The notes under the pieces are model-generated. The model was not told where the DNA came from. It worked only from the letters and a program-made list of their open reading frames with translations, and searched no databases. DNA of 7,356 nt from a bacterium (lineage in GTDB: Bacteria; UBP13; UBA5359). How positions within the stretch are numbered: the first letter of the stretch is position 1; the number at the start of each line of letters is the position of its first letter. Position numbers and translations under genes: made by a program. Location: the NCBI GenBank assembly GCA_028699365.1, contig JAQVUQ010000131.1, positions 1 to 7,356 on the forward strand. Direction: 5' to 3'. Positions 4,548 through 7,356 of this stretch are shown here, piece by piece.

Positions 4548-7356
4548 TTATTCGAATATCATGTGACCGTACAACTCGGGGTCCACATTACCACGCCATT
4601 CGGGACGATAGCTCCACAGGTTCCGCCCATACATCACTTGAAGGCCTGAGACATGGCCGGAGGCTGAGGATATTCCAAGGGCTGCCAGCGGTATGCGCAC
4701 TTCAAGCTCCCAGGCTTTATCAGTGAAGGTATAGTTGCAGGTCCAGCCGCTCTCATACGTAATATCCTGCTTTGCTCCGCCTGTCTGACTGAAGAAAGCA
4801 TCGTAACTTGCACCGGGACCGGTTCCTTCTTCGATAAAGTCTTTACCTTCGCTGGTGCCGGATTGAGAGCCGATAACCGTAAAGTCGTAAGACTGGCTGT
4901 GATTGTGTGCCGCATCCAGCATGATCCTCAGAGGATCAAACGCCCCGACAGCGTTTTTAGCCCCTCTGGCACCAAGGTAAAGATAATCCTTGTCGTGCAA
5001 CACCATGAATTCCATATTTCCGGCCGGAGCTACAGGCTTGCCTGCTTCCAGGAAGCCGGTGTTCACCCCGGCAAGCTTCCAACCTGCGTCATCAAGGTGT
5101 CCGTCTATCTTGACCGGCTCTCCGGCCTTTACGGCAGTTGCTTCCTTGACGAAAAATTTCAATGAAGAGGCGGTTCTCTTTTCGTGCCACTCCACGTTTC
5201 CAACCAGCATGGCTTTCATATTCTCCCAGTTGCGAATGGCTTGTCTACTGTAAAGGCCCGGATCCTTCGGCCCCATCGTGCCGCCGATAAACACGGGATC
5301 ACTGCTTGCTGACCTGCTCAGAGCCTCCGTCTTCCTGGTACACTGCAACTCGCCGTCAAGAAAGTAGCTGAACTCTCCCTTGGAGTCACGCATGACGATA
5401 AGATGATGCCAGCGGTCGTCAGCCAGGACGGCTGAAGGTTGCAATACCCCCAGACCCGTGACATACAGCTTACCGTTGGCCGGATCGGTCTTTCTCTCCA
5501 TGGGACCTGTCATGACGTTATCGGCAAAGCGCTTCCCGTTTTCAGCACCGGGATGGCTGAAAAACATATTATAGGAAGTGAGATCGTTACACTTCACCCA
5601 GAAAGACAGGGTAAACTCCTGGCTGTTCATTCCGGGAACAAAGGGAACCACAGCCATGGTGCCGCTGCTGCCGTTTAAATAGAGACCGCCCCCGTCATGA
5701 ACACCCTGGCTGCGAAGAGCGTCTCCATAGAGCACTGCAGGACCGGCGTGACCGCTCAAATCGTATACCTGTCTCCCCTGCGCTTCCTCAAAGCCCAGAG
5801 CAAAGGCAAAATCCTCTTTGGGAATAATCTTTTCCTCCACGATACGCTTCAGCGGTTCCTTATTAAGACGCTTGATCTCTTCGGGCGAGACCGCCCTGGT
5901 AATAAGGGCCATATCATCCAGATGGAATTTACCGAACATCCTGTCGGCCGAGCGTTCGTACTCCTCCTTCACCTGAGTGCGTCCGGTAAGATCGGCATCC
6001 GCAAGAGCGTTGACTTTGGAGAGATACCCGCGCAATCCGGCTATCTCACGCTCGGCTTTCTCTATGACCGTCTCCCTCTTTTCATACTTCAACGGATGGA
6101 AAGAAACGCGCTTCATGGCGGATATGAGATTATAAAGATCCTTCCAGCGCTCCAATCCCATGATCTCCCGGCAGGCAAGCATCTCGCTGCGCTCGACGGA
6201 GTAGTTTTCGGGATTCCACATCCAGTCACAGTAAGTCAATTTGCTTAACGGGTTGGCGGATTCCACAATGAAGCCGGCGGCCTGACTGCCGATTTCCGCT
6301 GATTTGGGCGGAACCCCGTAGAAATACCCGTCTATGTCGTATATGGGACAGTAGATCAAGGCTCCGACGCTTTTGTCGGCTGATATGTTCTCCTTGAACA
6401 GGCGTATGGAATCCGTCGGCACTATCAGGCTGTTGACCTCCGGTCCGTTGGTCATAACGCCTACACCCTGGGGCAGCGGTCCCTTCCGGCGCAATGCCTT
6501 TCCGCCCCTGCCGAACTCCCCGTTCCGGGAAAAATAGAACTGCGGCATGAAGTAGAGCGTCGTTCCCGGAGCCGTCTCCCTTACTCTGGCCGCCGCTGCA
6601 TCTATAATCGCATGCACGGATGAATAATAGTCACCGTATTTATCGGCATTTGCACCGACAACCGGCTTCTCGCCAACCACATCGTCCATCATTACGGCCA
6701 CGATGGATTTTTCATTCTTCCTGGCATCGATCAACTTGTTCAGCTCTGTTATGGCTTTCTCCGGATCCAGCACCGCTTCCTTGTTGAAAGCCTTAACGGG
6801 ATGGTACTCGTATAATGATGTATCGGCGAAGCAGTTGCGCTGTATGTCTTTGCGCATGATCGAGGCATTGACCAGATTTGCCTTGTACAACCCCTCAAAA
6901 CCCTGGAAACGCTTGAAACCTCGCAGTTGCAGCGCCGGCCAATCCTCTACCGCCCCCTCCCTGATATACGCTTCCCCGGCGGGATCATTATAACTCATCT
7001 GTCTCAGGGTCTGGATAGCCCAGAAATCGGCCTGACGATCAAAACCGGCCAGAGCGACGACGTTCATACCTGCCTTGGCATCGTATGCCACCTGCAAGGC
7101 ATAACCCTGCGGCTTCATGCCGCCAAAGATGCCTTTATCTATGGATAATCCGGCAGCCTGCTTTACGGCCTCCGTACCCACAAGAACTACAGTGTCGTAA
7201 CCCCTGGTCTCAGCTCCCGCCTTGTCGCTGACGGTGATATTGCGCCAGTTGCCCAACAGAGACAGCAACTGCTCCCGTCCCGATCTCAGTTCCTCGATTT
7301 GCGGAGCCACCAGCAGAACTTTGCCGGCTTTGACGGCGTAATCGGTAAGCCTGGCC
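4548..7356 (-). CDS. GH84-like glycoside hydrolase with LamG-like and CBM9-like domains, first of a tandem pair, 5'-truncated by window edge
   Basis: The frame is open to the right edge: 935 codons are visible and the N-terminus, presumably with a signal peptide, is missing. A GTG at 7308-7310 is an internal Val codon, because the upstream residues (AGKVLLVAP) align with the paralogue (LGRVLLVAP). In fragment numbering, about 1-130 is the GH20b/GH84-type N-terminal domain (YDTVVLVGTEA, GFDRQADFWAIQTLRQM). About 137-400 is the GH84-like barrel, with EDWP....RGF, GFEGLYKAN, YEYHPVK, MMDDVVGEKP (catalytic-type pair D224-D225), TNGPEVNS, YDIDGYFYG, ANPLSK and CDWMWNPENY. A charged helical linker follows, then a LamG-type domain (about 515-695: FEEAQGR..YDLSGH, RWHHLIVMRD, FLDGELQC) and a CBM9-like domain (about 748-935: IDGHLDDAGW, DKDYLYLGARG, LDAAHNHSQSY, LEVRIPLAALG). 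It looks roughly half identical to the next gene by eye, and is richer in Lys and Glu. In YDIDGY it has Gly where the paralogue has Asp. The expected role is extracellular hydrolysis of beta-N-acetylhexosaminides; this is an inference from the family. Confidence 0.85.
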   Translation of the reverse strand, partial: ARLTDYAVKAGKVLLVAPQIEELRSGREQLLSLLGNWRNITVSDKAGAETRGYDTVVLVGTEAVKQAAGLSIDKGIFGGMKPQGYALQVAYDAKAGMNVVALAGFDRQADFWAIQTLRQMSYNDPAGEAYIREGAVEDWPALQLRGFKRFQGFEGLYKANLVNASIMRKDIQRNCFADTSLYEYHPVKAFNKEAVLDPEKAITELNKLIDARKNEKSIVAVMMDDVVGEKPVVGANADKYGDYYSSVHAIIDAAAARVRETAPGTTLYFMPQFYFSRNGEFGRGGKALRRKGPLPQGVGVMTNGPEVNSLIVPTDSIRLFKENISADKSVGALIYCPIYDIDGYFYGVPPKSAEIGSQAAGFIVESANPLSKLTYCDWMWNPENYSVERSEMLACREIMGLERWKDLYNLISAMKRVSFHPLKYEKRETVIEKAEREIAGLRGYLSKVNALADADLTGRTQVKEEYERSADRMFGKFHLDDMALITRAVSPEEIKRLNKEPLKRIVEEKIIPKEDFAFALGFEEAQGRQVYDLSGHAGPAVLYGDALRSQGVHDGGGLYLNGSSGTMAVVPFVPGMNSQEFTLSFWVKCNDLTSYNMFFSHPGAENGKRFADNVMTGPMERKTDPANGKLYVTGLGVLQPSAVLADDRWHHLIVMRDSKGEFSYFLDGELQCTRKTEALSRSASSDPVFIGGTMGPKDPGLYSRQAIRNWENMKAMLVGNVEWHEKRTASSLKFFVKEATAVKAGEPVKIDGHLDDAGWKLAGVNTGFLEAGKPVAPAGNMEFMVLHDKDYLYLGARGAKNAVGAFDPLRIMLDAAHNHSQSYDFTVIGSQSGTSEGKDFIEEGTGPGASYDAFFSQTGGAKQDITYESGWTCNYTFTDKAWELEVRIPLAALGISSASGHVSGLQVMYGRNLWSYRPEWRGNVDPELYGHMIFE

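Noticed and set aside
4077-4649. 190-codon open frame on the plus strand
   Set aside because: It lies antisense to both hydrolase genes, has no recognisable motif, and spans their junction. It is a shadow frame, as are the other plus-strand frames in the window.
4634-4915. 93-codon frame on the minus strand in another phase
   Set aside because: It is wholly inside the conserved CBM9-like domain of the upstream hydrolase and has no domain signature of its own.
7308-7310. GTG as start codon of the upstream hydrolase
   Set aside because: The frame stays open to the window edge, and the residues before it (AGKVLLVAP) align with the paralogue, so this Val is internal.
1-7356. CRISPR arrays, tRNA or rRNA genes, insertion sequences, toxin-antitoxin or phage genes
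   Set aside because: I saw no regularly spaced repeats, cloverleaf-like segments, transposase motifs or inverted-repeat ends. Nearly all of the window is explained by the four genes.

Overview
The window reads entirely on the minus strand and looks like part of a bacterial locus for secreted carbohydrate-active proteins. The pseudopilin has the N-terminus [20 protein letters not shown] followed by LFPVF..AR..AR...C.SNLKQ and a C-terminal H-X9-DG motif. Proteins of this kind are greatly expanded in Armatimonadota and in Planctomycetes/Verrucomicrobia/Lentisphaerae-type bacteria, and the 'LAAILFPVF' wording is most like Armatimonadota. That placement is an inference from one protein. Strong AGGAGG-type ribosome binding sites precede all three visible starts.

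Layout in the direction of transcription, right to left. (1) 7356-4548: a large secreted-type glycoside hydrolase whose N-terminus lies beyond the right edge. (2) 4526-1569: a full-length paralogue of 985 aa with its own signal peptide, starting 21 nt after the first gene. The two share one architecture: a GH20b/GH84-type N-terminal alpha/beta domain, a GH84-like (O-GlcNAcase/NAGidase-type) barrel with the catalytic Asp-Asp pair, a helical linker, a LamG-type concanavalin-like domain and a C-terminal CBM9-like domain. (3) 1568-1393: a 176-bp intergenic region with a GC-rich hairpin just after the second hydrolase, then a good sigma70-type promoter and a near-perfect 21-bp direct repeat at 55-bp spacing. 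(4) 1392-655: a type II/IV pseudopilin-like protein with the H-X9-DG motif. (5) 607-1: the N-terminal part of a secreted protein with a jelly-roll, carbohydrate-binding-like domain, cut by the left edge.

I infer two transcription units: the hydrolase pair, and a pseudopilin/secreted lectin-like pair under its own, probably regulated, promoter. Together they suggest extracellular binding and trimming of a polymer containing N-acetylhexosamine, with the pseudopilin at the cell surface. The substrate and the role of the pseudopilin cannot be read from the sequence. The most unusual points are the apparently shortened GH84-like barrel, the LamG C-terminal signature lying before the LamG N-terminal signature (a possible circular permutation), one active-site difference between the paralogues, and the paired operator-like repeats over the promoter.
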